Assembly (NCBI GenBank): GCA_039707655.1
Contig: CM077671.1
Location: 307,337,009-307,401,008, forward strand
Length of the DNA stretch: 64,000 bases
Source: Elymus sibiricus
Lineage: Eukaryota; Streptophyta; Magnoliopsida; Poales; Poaceae
Direction: 5' to 3'
This document shows, in pieces, positions 45,427 to 57,178 of the stretch. How positions within the stretch are numbered: the first letter of the stretch is position 1; each line of letters begins with the position of its first letter. The position numbers and the translations under genes were made by a program. The notes below the pieces were generated by a model. It ran no database searches, had not been told where the DNA came from, and worked only from the letters and a program-made list of their open reading frames with translations.

Positions 45427-47510
45427 ATACACAAAAAGACAGGTCTAAGCATTTCAACAAAGTGCTCAAAGTCTTCATCATCCTTTTTCTTGGATGGCTT
45501 AGGAGGAAAGGGCATGGGTTTTTGAACCCAAGGCTCTCTTTCTTTACCATGCTTCCTATCAACAAAGTCTCTTTTATCATATCTTTTGTTCTTAGGTTAT
45601 GGGTTATCAAGATCAACAGCAGGTTCAATCTCCATATCATTATCATTACTAGGTTGAGCATCAACATGAACATCATCATTAATATTATCACTAGGCTAGT
45701 GTTCATCACCAGATTGTGTCTCAGCATCAGAAATAGAAATATCATTTGGGTTTTCATGAGTACCTATAACAGGTTCACTAGCAGCATGCAAAGTCCTATC
45801 GTCATTCTTTTTCCCTTTATTACTAGGACGATTAGGCGCATCAGAATTAATTCTCTGAGAATCTTGCTCAATTCTCTTAGGATGGCCCTCAGGATACAAA
45901 GGTTCCTGAGTCATTTTACCACCTCTAGTCACAACTCTAACAGAATGATCATTGTTCTTACCATTCATCTCATTAAGCAAATCATTTTGTGCCTTAAGTA
46001 CTTGTTCTACTTGAGTAGTTACCATGGAAGCATGTTTAATAATAACCTTAAGATCATTGATAGTTCTACTCATATAATCACCTAAGCGATCAAGCATGTA
46101 AGCATTGTGTTTCAATTGTCTACTAACATAAGCATTGAAATTTTCTTGCTTAACAATAAAGTTATCAAACTCATCCAAGCATTGGCTAGCAGACTTATTA
46201 TAAGGAATATCACCTTCATCAAATCTACGGAGAGAATTTACCTCTACTACCCGTGTCGGGGTATCAAGACCATGTATTTCTTCAATAGGTGGTAGATTCT
46301 TAACATCTTCAGCTTTAATACCTTTTTCTTTCATAGATTTCTTTGCCTCTTGCATATCTTCAGGACTGAGAAATAGAATACCTCTTTTCTTCGGAGTTGG
46401 CTTTGGAGGTGGTTCGGGAATAGTCCAATCATTATCATTGCTCAATATATTATTCAATAGTAGTTCAGCTTGTTCAACAGTTCGTTCCCTGAAAACACAA
46501 CCAGCACAACTATCTAGGTGGTCCCTAGAAGCATCAGTTAGTCCATTATAAAAGATATCAAGTATTTCATTTTTCTTGAGAGGATGATCAGGCAAAGCAT
46601 TAAGTAATTGGAGAAGCCTCCCCCAAGCTTGTGGGAGACTCTCTTCTTCAATTTGCACAAAGTTAAATATTTCCTGCAAGGCAGCTTGTTTCTTATGGGC
46701 AGGAAAATATTTTTCAGAGAAGTAATATATCATATCCTGGGGACTACGCACACAACCAGGAGCAAGAGAATTAAACCATATCTTAGCATCACCCTTTAAT
46801 GAGAAAGGAAACAACTTAAGAATATAGTAATAACGAATTTTTTCCTCATGAGTAAATAGGGTGGCTATATCATTCAATTTAGTAAGATGTGCCACAACAG
46901 TTTCAGATTCATAGCCATCGAAAGGATCAGATTCAACCAAAGTAATTAACTCAGGATCGACAGAGAATTCATAATCCTTATCAGTAACAAAGATAGGTGA
47001 AGTAGCAAACTTAGGATCATATTGCATTCTAGCATTCAAAGATTTTTCCTTCTACTTGCATAGCAATTTCTTAAGATCATCTCTATCCTTACAAGCAAGA
47101 AAGTCCCTAGCTACCTCTCCTTCCATAACATAACCCTTAGGTATATTAGGCAATTCATATCAAGGAGAGCTAGGTCTAGCAGGTGTCTCATAGTGTTCAG
47201 TTTCAATAATTTCATCAGATTCAGAAATATCATCAGTTTCAGCATTCACTCTAGCAATTTGTTCATCAAGAAATTCACCCAGTGGCACAGTATTATCAAG
47301 CAAAGTATCATCATAAGCATCATGCATAGCAGAAGTGGCATCATCAATTACTTGCAACATATCAGAATTACTAACAGGTGGTGGTGTCGCAAGTTTACTC
47401 ATAACAGAAGGTGAATCAAGTGCAGAGCTAGATGGCAGTTCCTTACCTCCCCTCGTAGTAGAGGGATAGGTCTTGGTTTTTGGGTCTTTCAGATTCTTCA
47501 TAATGATCAA
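45427..47510 (-). pseudogene. Element A Gag, with in-frame stops
   Basis: The frame runs from MIIMKNLKDPKTKTYPSTTR at 47510 through an acidic N-terminal part to the Retrotrans_gag region: LFPFSLKGDAKIWFNSLAPG, YFSEKYFPAHKKQAALQEIF and DIFYNGLTDASRDHLDSCAG, at about 46850-46500. This is the capsid-type domain that builds the virus-like particle. After it come a coiled region (NFIVKQENFNAYVSRQLKHN) and a basic linker. No CCHC knuckle was seen. In-frame stops occur at 47160-47162 (TGA), near 47052 (TAG), at 45696-45698 and near 45597, so the copy is dead. The longest open part is 45696-47039, 447 aa. The frame leads to the B insertion at 45426 and resumes in the protease at 34823. Confidence 0.85.
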
Positions 47511-47551
47511 CAGATATAAATCCCAAGTGACTCAGAGAATAGAGCTATGCT

Positions 47552-47568
47552 CCCCGGCAACGGCACCA
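47552..47568 (-). other. Element A primer-binding site (tRNA-Asp)
   Basis: The + strand CCCCGGCAACGGCACCA matches tRNA-Asp(GTC) 3' end with one mismatch, 11 bases from the 5' LTR. Confidence 0.85.
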
Positions 47569-47579
47569 GAAAAAGGTCT

Positions 47580-48980
47580 TGATAACCCACAAGTATAGGG
47601 GATCGTAACAGTTTTTGAGGGTAGAGTATTCAACCCAAATTTATTGATTCGACACAAGGGGAGCCAAAGAATATTCTCGATTATTAACAGCTGAGTTGTC
47701 AATTCAACCACACCTGAAAGACTTAATATCTGCAGCAAAGTATTTAGTAGCAAAGTAGTATGGAAGTAACGGTAACGGTGGCAAAAGTGACAGTAGCAGT
47801 TTTGTAGTGATTGTAACAGTAGCAACGGAAAAGTAACTTAGCAAAGATCAATATGTGAAAAGCTCGTAGGCAATGGATCAGTGATGGATAATTATGTCGG
47901 ATGGCATTCATCATGCAACGGTTATAACATAGGGTGATACAGAACTAGCTCCAATTCATCAATGTAATGTAGGCATGTATTCCATATATAGTCATACGTG
48001 CTTATGGAAAAGAACTTGCATGACATCTTTTGTCCTACCCTCCCGTGGTAGCGGGGTCCTAATGGAAACTAAGGGATATTAAGGCCTCCTTTTAATAGAG
48101 AACCGGACCAAAGCATTAGCACTTAGTGAATACATGAACTCCTCAAACTACGGTAATCACCGGAAAGAATCCCAGTTATTGTCACCCTGGGGGATGCGGA
48201 TCATAACTCGTAATAGGTGTCTACAACTTGCAAGATAGGATCAAGAACACATATATATTCATGAAAACATAATAGGTTCAGATCTGAAATCATGGCACTC
48301 GGGCCCTAGTGACAAGCATTAAGCATAGCAAAGTCATAGCAACATCAATCTCAGAACATAGTGGATACTAGGGATCAAACCCTAACAAAACTAACTCGAT
48401 TACATGGTAGATCTCATCCAACCCATCACCATCCAGCAAGCCTACGATGGAATTACTCACGAACGGCGGAGAGCATCATGAAATTGGTGATGAAGGATGG
48501 TTGGTGATGACGACGGCGTCGATTTCCCCTCTCCGGAGCCCAAATCAGACTCCAGATCTGCCCTCCTGAGGAAGAACAGGAGGTGGCAGCGGCTCCGTAT
48601 CGTGAAACGCGATGAGCTCTTCTCTCTGATTTTTTTCTCCCTGAATAGGAATATATAGAGTTGGAGTTGAGGTCGGCGGAGCTCCAAGGGACCCACAAGA
48701 CAGGGGGCGCACCCTAGGGGGGGTGCGCCCCCCTGGCTTGTGGCCAGGTGGTGGACCCCCTCCGGTTGATTCTTTCGCCAATATTTTTTATTAATTCCAA
48801 AAATATTCTCCATAAATTTTCAGGTCAATCCGAGAACTTTTATTTCTGTACAAAAATAACACCAAGGCAATTCTGCTGAAAACAGCGTCAGTCCGGGTTA
48901 GTTCCATTCAAATTATGCAAATTAGAGTCCAAAACAAGGGCAAAAGAGTTTGGAAAAGTAGATATGATGGAGACGTATCA
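47580..48980 (-). repeat. Element A 5' LTR
   Basis: 1401 bp; partner of 28881-30282. Confidence 0.95.
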
Positions 48981-50136
48981 TCGCCGAACACCGACTCTCC
49001 TGCCTCATCGTCGCACTCCTTTGGGAGGCCGCCACGTGTTCCACCCCTGGCGGTACCGCCAACGGGCGAGGCGGATCTCGCGAGCGGAGAAGTAGGACTC
49101 CAGCAATGCCTCATGCTTTGCAGGGTCCGCGTCCGCCGTGATTGCACTACCGGCGGCGAGGAGCTCCTCCGCCTGCAGGTGCTCCTAGACCGCTGGACGA
49201 GGTGGTGGTTGTAGGCAGCGCGCCCTGCACCTCCCGAAACTTCTCCTCCTGCTCCTCCCGCACGATGTCCATGTAAATGGGCACGAGACCTCATCGATGG
49301 TCATGGTGCAATGCACCAGCGAGGGTGGCATGGAGGAGGAGGAGGGTCACGAGAAGGAGGAGGAGGACGGTGGCGCCGGTCATCATCGACCGCATCCTCC
49401 ATTAGGTCATCATCCTCCGGCTGTCTGGCGGCCATCTCCTTCTTCTGGTCCGGCGTCAGTCCGTCCCAGAGAGCTTTGGCGAGGGAGGAATCCATGGTGG
49501 GAGTGGTGGAGAGATGGATTGGAGGCGGACGACTGTGGCTATGGCCCGGGCAGTGGTTTATATAGCAATGGTGGGCGACAAAGGGATGGACGGGTGGTGC
49601 CGGAGGAGACGCCTTGGCAACCGTGTGCCATCAATGTGGGCGACAGGCGGATGTGCGGCCATTGTGTCGTTTGAAAGTGCAGCAGTCGCGTGCACCTGGA
49701 AGCGGCGCGGTCGGCACTCTCTCGGTTGGTGCACCACTTCAATGCCGGCGCTAGTGAGCGGTCGCGTCCGCTCTGGCCAGGCATGAATGTAGGCACTGAC
49801 ACTCTCGAGCGGCGTTGACCATTTATGGCGGGAAGCACGCACGAGAGGGAGGAGGGGGTTTGTGTGGGCCAGGGCGGTCAGAAGCGGGCTTGGGAGCAGT
49901 CCGGACTCCTGCAAAGTCCCCCAGGTTTGTCTCCGGTTTGTGGAAGAAAACATGTCCGAACCGCATCACAGACCAATACAAGACCGCGTTGGATGGCTTT
50001 CGCGGTCTGGAGAGCGCGGTACAGACGTATGAGGGCGGTTTGCGGTTCCACCTTGGAGATGCCCTTAAGGCTTCAAATGCGTGTTAGTTCTTCTCGAAGT
50101 GTGTACCATCATCATATGAGGAGTCACCCACAATAA

Positions 50137-50320
50137 GGCTGGTCATAGTGGGGAGTAACTTATACTTGTGTCATGCATATGACAATAGTCTATGTTACTA
50201 CCTTTGCAGTGGAGAGTAACATAAAGGTAGTGTCATAGATGGTTGTATTTATTAGCTTCTAGCCTTGTAGACTCATTTTACTTTGAGTTCCATTATGTTA
50301 CTATAACATGCTAGTTGAAT
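50137..50320. mobile_element. Tourist-like MITE, left part only
   Basis: Starts GGCTGGTCATAGTGGGGAG after TAA (50134-50136), with the GTAACATA-type inner blocks of a common grass MITE. The expected inverse end CCCCACTATGACCAGCC is not found. Confidence 0.65.
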
Positions 50321-51277
50321 GGCCCTGCGTTGCCATGGACAATAAAATATATAATCAATTTGTTGTTTACATTTTGAAGTGCATGAACGTGCAGCTCAAA
50401 CCATGTCATTCTATTTTCAGTTTGAAATCTTCATCTTTCTTCCACATCTCAACTCAGCTCTTCACTCCACGTCTCTCCGCTATAGCATGCAATTATTCAT
50501 CACATCTTATATATCTCCATTTCGTTGTGCATGTCCTAATTTTTCCTTGCATCCTATTTATCCCCATCCCGCTGCATGTTCTAAGTTTTCTCTCTGATGT
50601 GTCTCTTCTTCACCCCAACTTTATTTTTCTCCGTTTCTCAAACTTCATGTGCCTTTTTTGCATCGTAGATGTCACTTGGCAACAATTAGCAATACCCTGA
50701 TGCATCAATATAATGAAAAACGAATACAATTTGATGAGATGAGGGTTATACGATAACAAGATTGACACTACGACATTCAACGGCCATGAGCGGCTACACC
50801 ACACACATAGGCTTCACATTTAAATCTAACAATTGTGCTCCACTACCCTCATCATCTCACATTTTATTCATCGAATAGACTTATACATCTAGACGAATCT
50901 GTTTTTGCTTAAACTGGAAGGATGAACTTATGCGCAGTATCGCTGGCATAATATACTAATGAGAAACATACAAATGTTTTGTTGCCAATCAAGACAAGTA
51001 AAAGGAGATCATAAATTTTCCGAGCATTTTCCAATTTGATGTCATATCACAAGTTCTGAATTGTGGAGCAGTGACGAGATAATTTGGTCTAGTAGGATAA
51101 GGATCACAAATAAAAAAATTGTGCCACCAATTTTTTCAAATGAATACAAAATAAATAGAATGCTACATAACACATTGTTGAAGTAGCAAGAAAAACATTA
51201 GTTTCGCCTTCATGTACAACACATTCATTTTACATTCTTATATACATGTGGCTACTATAGAAATCTTGAGTCATAGG
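50321..51277. other. Spacer, no gene seen
   Basis: AT-rich. A frame of 130 aa at 50308-50700 is rich in Ser, Phe and Leu with no recognisable domain. Nothing else found. Confidence 0.4.
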
Positions 51278-51516
51278 TGTTAAAACTCATGTATGGTTCG
51301 GTATAGCTGGCCTGACCGAACCACCTTTTGTAATAGGATAGAGATAGATTCTAGAGATAGATTCTTAGTCTTTTAAACTACTTTTATCTCTATCCCTCCT
51401 CCTGTAAATCTTCTGTTCGGTTTCAACCGAACTGCCTTGTACTCCAAGCCCAATGATCAATATATAGAATGCGGCTCCCATGTATGGGAGTAGAGACGCT
51501 TCAACCTATTTTCACA
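51278..51516 (+). repeat. Copia 5' LTR, ~239 bp
   Basis: TGTTAAAAC at the start, TTTTCACA at the end next to the primer-binding site. Contains TATATAGAA at 51459-51467 as a likely TATA region. Confidence 0.8.
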
Positions 51517-51607
51517 TGGTAATCAGAGCCCACCTCTTCCCTAGCATCTAGCATCCATCCCCTCCACTGAAACCTTACAAGCCATCATCTTCTCTGCGCC
51601 GTTCACC

Positions 51608-54600
51608 ATGTCATCCTCAAGCCAAGTAGTCTCCACCGGCCTCAACAATACCACATCTAAGCCATTAACCCGAAGCAACTATATTCTTTGGCGAGCCCAA
51701 GCTCGTTCCCAGATCATGGGAGCGGGTCTATATGGGTATGTCGATCAATCTATCCCAGAGCCACCCAAAACCATCACCACCAAAACCACCGATGGGAAGG
51801 ATCAGATCTCTCCCAATCCTGCATACACTCCATGGCTGATCCAGGATCAGCAGATAGTAGCATATCTCCTCCGGAATCTCTCCAAAGAGGTTCTGGTCCA
51901 AGTTGCTTCGCTAGAAAATTCTCATGCCATATGGTCTGCTCTCTCCAATATGTTCGCAACCCAGTCCCGATCGAAAGTGAACAACTGTCGCATCGCCCTA
52001 TCCAATGCCCAGAAAGGATCTCAATCCGCAGCCACCTTTTTCGGTCAGATGCGAGCGTTGGCAGATGAGCTTGCTGCTGCAGGCAAACCAATCTCCGAGG
52101 AGGGGCTGGTCTCCTTCATCATAGCAGGCCTCGACATGGACTACCAGCCGATTATTTCGGCTCTCGATGTCCGCACTGAACCAGTCTCCGCCGATGATCT
52201 CTTCGGTATGGTGTCAAACTTCGACCAACGGGTCGAGCTGTTCCAAGGAACAGGAGCTGGTGCGTTCAAATCCTCCGTGAACTCGGCTTCAAGGGGACGC
52301 GGTGGCCCTCCCAGGGGCTACCGGAACTCTCCCAAGGGCGGCGGTGGAGGTGGATCTCGCGGCGGCCACAACGAAGGTGGTGGTGGTGGAAACTACCACA
52401 ACTCCGGCGGTGGTGGCGGCCACTACAACAACAACTACAACTCCGGTGGTGGCGGCTCCGGCCACTACCACAACTCCGGCGGCGGCAATGGCAATCGGCG
52501 CCCCTTCCACAACAACAACAGGGGACGCCAAGGTACTTTCCAAGGTTATGAAGGTTATGAAAATAAATGTCAAATCTGCAAGAAAAATAACCACATTGCG
52601 AAAGATTGTGATTGGCGTTATGCCGAGGATAATTCTCAGCGCAAGAAAGTTGCAGCTGCGACGGATACCTCCTACGGTGTTGATACAAACTGTTATGCTG
52701 ACACCGGTGCCACCGATCACATCACACATGAGTTGGAGAAGGTGACTATGCACGAGAAGTACCATGGTCACGATCAAGTTCATAATGCAAATGGTGAAGG
52801 TATGCATATAGATCATGTTGGTCATTCAATTATCAAAACCCCATGCCGTGATATTCACCTTAGAAATATTTTACATGTCCCTAGTACCTCAAAGAATCTC
52901 CTTTCCGGTCATCGCATTGCATTGACAACAAAGTGTTTCTTGAATTTCACCCCTATTTTTTTTTGATCGAGGATCAGGTCATGAGGAGAATTCTTTACCG
53001 AGGTAGATGTGTGCATGGGCTCTATCCATTGATTCCCCAGTTTAGAAGCTTCAATAAACAAGTGTGTGGTGTCATCAAACTCTCTTCGGAACGGTGGCAT
53101 GCACGTCTAGGACATCCATCTTTTTTTATTGTTCAACAAGTGCTTAGGAATAATCAGCTCCCATGTGTTGGTGAGCGTAGTCTTGAAACTATTTGTGATT
53201 CATGTCAAAAAGCGAAATCTCATCAATTACCATATCCTGTTTCCACTAGTATTTCTACCAAAGCGTTGCAGCTCATTTTTTCTGATGTGTGGGGTCCTGC
53301 CCCTACTTCTGTTGGTAGATATACTTACTATGTTAGTTTCATTGACGACTATAGCAAATTCACTTGGATATATCTTCTCAAAAAGCGTTCCGATGTTTTC
53401 CAAGTTTTTAAGAATTTTCAAGCACTTGTAGAACGACACTTTGATAGAAAAATTCCTGCCGTCCAATCCGATTGGGGTGGTGAGTATGAGAAACTAGGGT
53501 CGTTCTTCCAAACCCTTGGCATATCTCACCATGTATCCTGCCCGCATGCTCACCAACAAAACGGCTCTACCGAACGCAAACATAGACATATCGTTGAGGT
53601 CGGACTAGCTCTCCTCGCTGGAGCCTCCATGCCTCTTAAGTTTTGGGATGAGGCTTTCCTCACTTCCGTTCACCTTATCAACATGCTCCCCAGTCGTGTT
53701 ATTAACAATGAAACCCCCATGCAACGTCTCCTTCATACTAGACCCAACTACCATTCTCTCCGTGTCTTTGGGTGTGCATGTTGGCCTAACTTTCGTCCAT
53801 ACAATAATCGCAAGCTCGAAACAATGTGTTTTTCTTGGCTATAGTGCTCACCACAAGGGTGTCAAGTGTCTTGATGTACCTACCGGGCGTGTCTACATCT
53901 CTTGTGATGTTGTTTTTGATGAAACCGTCTTTCCATTTGCTCATCTTCATCCTAATGCCGGTGCCCTTCTTCGAAAAGAAATACTCCTACTTCCACCACA
54001 TTTATCCGGTATTCATCACGGGGATGATAATTTGGATGATCACATGTCTAATCCTTCTAACCATATGCTTGAGAACTGTGCTACAGGAACTACTGATGAT
54101 GCAGCAGAAAAAAACTGGACAGAACAACATGGTGCAAATGATCAAATCAGAGGAGATTTTATGTGCCTCCCGAACTGCAGCAAATCTGCTCCGGGATCGG
54201 GGTCGTCAGATTCGCCAGAACTGACTGAATCCTCGACGAGATCAGCGCTTCGCCAGGTGGGCAGCGGCTGGTCTCCTTCGGGCATGGCGCTCCAATCATC
54301 GCCATCCACGCCACACCGATCGGGCTTGGGAACCCGTGTGCCCACGCCACACCAATCAGGTCGGGCGGACCAGCCGACCGCGCCACAGTCGACCACGCGG
54401 TTTCCCACGGAACCCCGCGTCTATGTCAGGCGGGCCCCGCGCGGGTCGGCCACCGCAGGAGAGGGCGTGGGATCGCTCGATTCGCCTGCAACGCCCGCAC
54501 CGGATGTGTCCGGATCTTCTGCGCCGAGCCCTGCGTCTTCACCTGATCCTCCATCACCTGAACCTGCCACAGAGGATCCTGTCAGCGAGGCTGACGCTGC

Positions 54601-56292
54601 TGGGGACGGCCCATCTGCCTCGGGATCCCTAGAGAGGGTCTCTGGATCTTCTGTGGCGTCTCAGCAGCAAACTACACCACCTCGTACAAGACTTCACGCA
54701 GGGGTAATTCAGCCTATAAACTATAAAATCAAGTTTGGTCTTAATTGCACAACAGGTGAACCAAGCTCGTTTCAAGAAGCATATGATGATCCCAAGTGGA
54801 AGAAGGCAATGGAAGAAGAATTTCAAGCTCTTCAGAAAAATAATACCTGGCATCTAGTCCCCTCACGTCAAGGTAAAAAATTGATTGACTGTAAGTGGAT
54901 GTTCAGAATTAAAAGAAAGTCAGATGGAACTATAGATCGCTATAAAGCCAGACTTGTGGCAAAGGGTTTCAAGCAAAGGTATGGCATTGACTATGAGGAT
55001 ACTTTTAGCCCTGTTGTCAAAGCTGCTACTATTCGTCTCGTTTTGTCCATTGCTGTGTCTCGTGGATGGAGCCTTAGACAGCTAGATGTGCAGAATGCGT
55101 TTCTTCATGGTGTTCTGGAAGAGGAAGTGTACATGAAGCAACCTCCTGGTTTTGAAGATAAGCATAAACCCTTTCATGTTTGCAGACTTGACAAATCTTT
55201 GTATGGATTAAAAGAGGCTCCTAGGGCATGGTATTCTCATCTGAGCTCAAAGCTACAAACACTTGGTTTTGCTCCCTCCAAGTCTGATACATCACTCTTT
55301 ATCTATAATAAGTCAAACACTTCTATATTTCTGCTCATTTATGTTGATGATATTATTGTCACAAGTTCCTCAGATAATGCAATCACTGGTCTGCTGAAAG
55401 ATCTCAAGTCAGAATTTAATCTTAAGGATTTAGGAGATTTGCATTATTTTCTTGGCATTGAGGTTAAGAAAAATAAGGAGGGAGGTCTTCATCTTTCTCA
55501 AGAAAAATATGCCACTGATCTTTTGCACAGATTTGGATTGCAGGGGTGTAAGCCATCACCAACACCACTGTCCAGTACAGAAAAATTGTCTCTTACAGCA
55601 GGGACACCCTTGAGTCAGGAAGATGGCACCAAATATAGGAGTTTGGTAGGTGCCCTACAGTATTTGACACTTACTAGACCTGATCTTTCCTTCTCAGTGA
55701 ATAAGGTTTGTCAGTTTCTTCATGCACCAACCTCAGATCACTGGACTACTGCAAAACGCATATTGAGATATGTGAAAAATACATTGAGTATTGGCCTACA
55801 GTTTAACAAATCTGCATCCACACTTGTTAGTGCTTTCTCTGATTTTGATTGGGCAGGTTGTTTGGACGATAGAAGGTCCACAGGTGGTTTTGCAGTGTTT
55901 TATGGTCCTAATTTGATATCATGGTGTGCAAAAAAACAACCCACCGTTTCAAGATCAAGTACTGAAGTAGAATATAAAGCATTGGCAAATGCAACAGCAG
56001 AAATCATTTAGGTAAAATCCATGTTGAGAGACTTGGAATTCATCATACTCAAACTCCATGTCTTTGGTGTGATAATCTTGGTGCTACTTATCTATCTGCA
56101 AATCCCGTGTTTCATGCTAGAACTAAGCACATTGAGATTGATTATCATTTTGTTAGAGAAAGGGTTGCCAGTAAAGAGCTAGAAATTCGGTTTGTTCATT
56201 CCAAGGATCAAGTGGCAGATGGATTTACAAAGGCATTATCTACACGACCATTTGAAGAGTTTTGGCGTAATCTTAACTTAGGAAAGTTATGA
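51608..56292 (+). pseudogene. Copia Gag-Pol polyprotein, frameshifted
   Basis: Order is Gag, protease, integrase, reverse transcriptase, RNase H, as in Copia. Gag starts [18 protein letters not shown] and has a Gly/Asn-rich stretch at about 52300-52500 and a zinc knuckle [14 protein letters not shown]. Protease has DTGATDHIT. Integrase has HARLGHPSF, SDVWGPAP, IDDYSKFTW and QSDWGGEY. Reverse transcriptase has [17 protein letters not shown] and YVDDIIV. RNase H has [14 protein letters not shown] and [12 protein letters not shown]. Breaks: a frameshift at about 52920, a loss of a few codons with frameshift at about 53825, a TAG in place of TGG at 56009-56011, and a one-base loss near 56038. The final stretch 56107-56292 is open again. 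The element cannot make its enzymes. Confidence 0.92.
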
Positions 56293-56322
56293 TTAAGGGA
56301 GGATGTTAAAACTCATGTATGG

Positions 56323-56700
56323 CATTAGTAAGACATGCTTCTAGTCTAGTTTTCATGGTCGAACTTTTTACACCTTATTTATGAAAATCTGCACTGGAAT
56401 CATTTCATTTTGGCCCTCAACCAAGTAATTAGCACCCTGTTTAACTTTCTTGCAGAATGCAAGTCATTGACACCCTGATGCATGTAAATAGTGCCCACGT
56501 AGGCCTGAAGTTAACATTATGACGCTTGAGATAACAATCTATTTTTTTACTTTGTTTGGTACATTCAAGAACTTATATATCTGCTTTGCTAACACTAGAG
56601 AATATTCAAAGAGCTGTGCAAGTAAAACAGATGGTCATGTTGTTGCAGAACAGCCAGAATAGGTTACCTAGAAAAAGGATTTTTCAAATGTTGTTGAAAA
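56323..56700. other. Spacer after Copia truncation point
   Basis: AT-rich sequence without recognisable features; the break at 56322 marks where the Copia LTR was lost. Confidence 0.4.
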
Positions 56701-57178
56701 GTAGTTGGTAATGGTGAAAACACTCTTTTCTGGGAAGATTTATGGATTGGCGATAACCCACTTAGGGAGCGTTTTAATAGGCTGTACTTATTTAACTTTT
56801 TGAGTCAATTTTACAGTAGCTAAGGTTTTTGAAGAAGGTTGGGGTTGTATTAGATTTTGTAGAGTCCTTTTTGGTGCAGCTATACCTTGGGCCGAGCTTA
56901 AAACTTGTTGTGCTAATGTAATGTTATCTAAAGATAGAGATAGTTGTAGATGGCTTTTGACTAAGAATGGAGTTTTCTCGGTTAAATCACTGTATAATTT
57001 CCTTAAGATGCAGCAGGTTCAATGAAAATTTGAAAGCTTTTGGAAAATTAAAATACCTCTTAGAGTTAAAGTTTTTCTATGGCTTACTTTTAAGGGCAGT
57101 ATTCTAACTAACAATAACTTAGTGCATCGTGGTTGGACAGGCCATGAGCGTTGTAGGTTTTGTTCTTTGGTTGTAGTG
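56701..57178 (+). pseudogene. L1-type LINE remnant, zf-RVT region
   Basis: Reads VVGNGENTLFWEDLWIGDNP from 56701 and, after stops and frame changes, FWKIKIPLRVKVFLWLTFKG near 57030 and a CRFCS block near 57155. This is the C-terminal reverse-transcriptase zinc-binding region common to plant L1 elements. No polymerase core, no tail, several stops. Confidence 0.8.

Larger units (their letters stand above)
28881..48980 (-). mobile_element. Gypsy element A, complete but without RT/IN
   Basis: Two near-identical LTRs (28881-30282, 47580-48980) are flanked by a perfect TCGCC duplication (28876-28880, 48981-48985). In transcript order: 5' LTR, tRNA-Asp primer site, gag, protease, an untranslated block, a second long frame, polypurine tract, 3' LTR. 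About 9.5 kb without the nested element B. No reverse transcriptase, RNase H or integrase motif could be found, so it is non-autonomous. The LTR is of the WHAM/Sabrina-like group starting TGATACGTC; exact family name is uncertain. Confidence 0.9.
28323..50064. mobile_element. Harbinger-like element split by nested insertions
   Basis: The left end GGGTATCTCCAACGG at 28323 and the right end TTGGAGATGCCC at 50064 are inverted repeats, each flanked by TTA (28320-28322 and 50065-50067), which fits PIF/Harbinger. Without Gypsy element A it is about 1.64 kb, in two pieces: 28323-28880 and 48986-50064. Both pieces are GC-rich. Across the junction the minus strand shows patchy frames with acidic and proline-rich runs (for example a start at 49495, MDSSLAKALWDGLTPDQKKE), but no transposase motif was found, so it is treated as non-autonomous or as carrying an unrecognised remnant. 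Confidence 0.7.
51278..56322 (+). mobile_element. Copia retrotransposon with truncated 3' LTR
   Basis: The 5' LTR (51278-51516) starts TGTTAAAACTCATGTATGG. The primer site at 51517 is TGGTAATCAGAGC, the usual initiator tRNA-Met site with one extra base. A full-length but frame-broken Gag-Pol follows, then a polypurine tract AAGGGAGGA (56295-56303) and the first 19 bases of the 3' LTR, after which the sequence changes. The rest of the 3' LTR and any target duplication are gone. Confidence 0.9.

Noticed and set aside
52289..52825. Long frames antisense or out of frame to Copia Gag
   Set aside because: Arise from the GGC/GGT-rich glycine region; no independent support.
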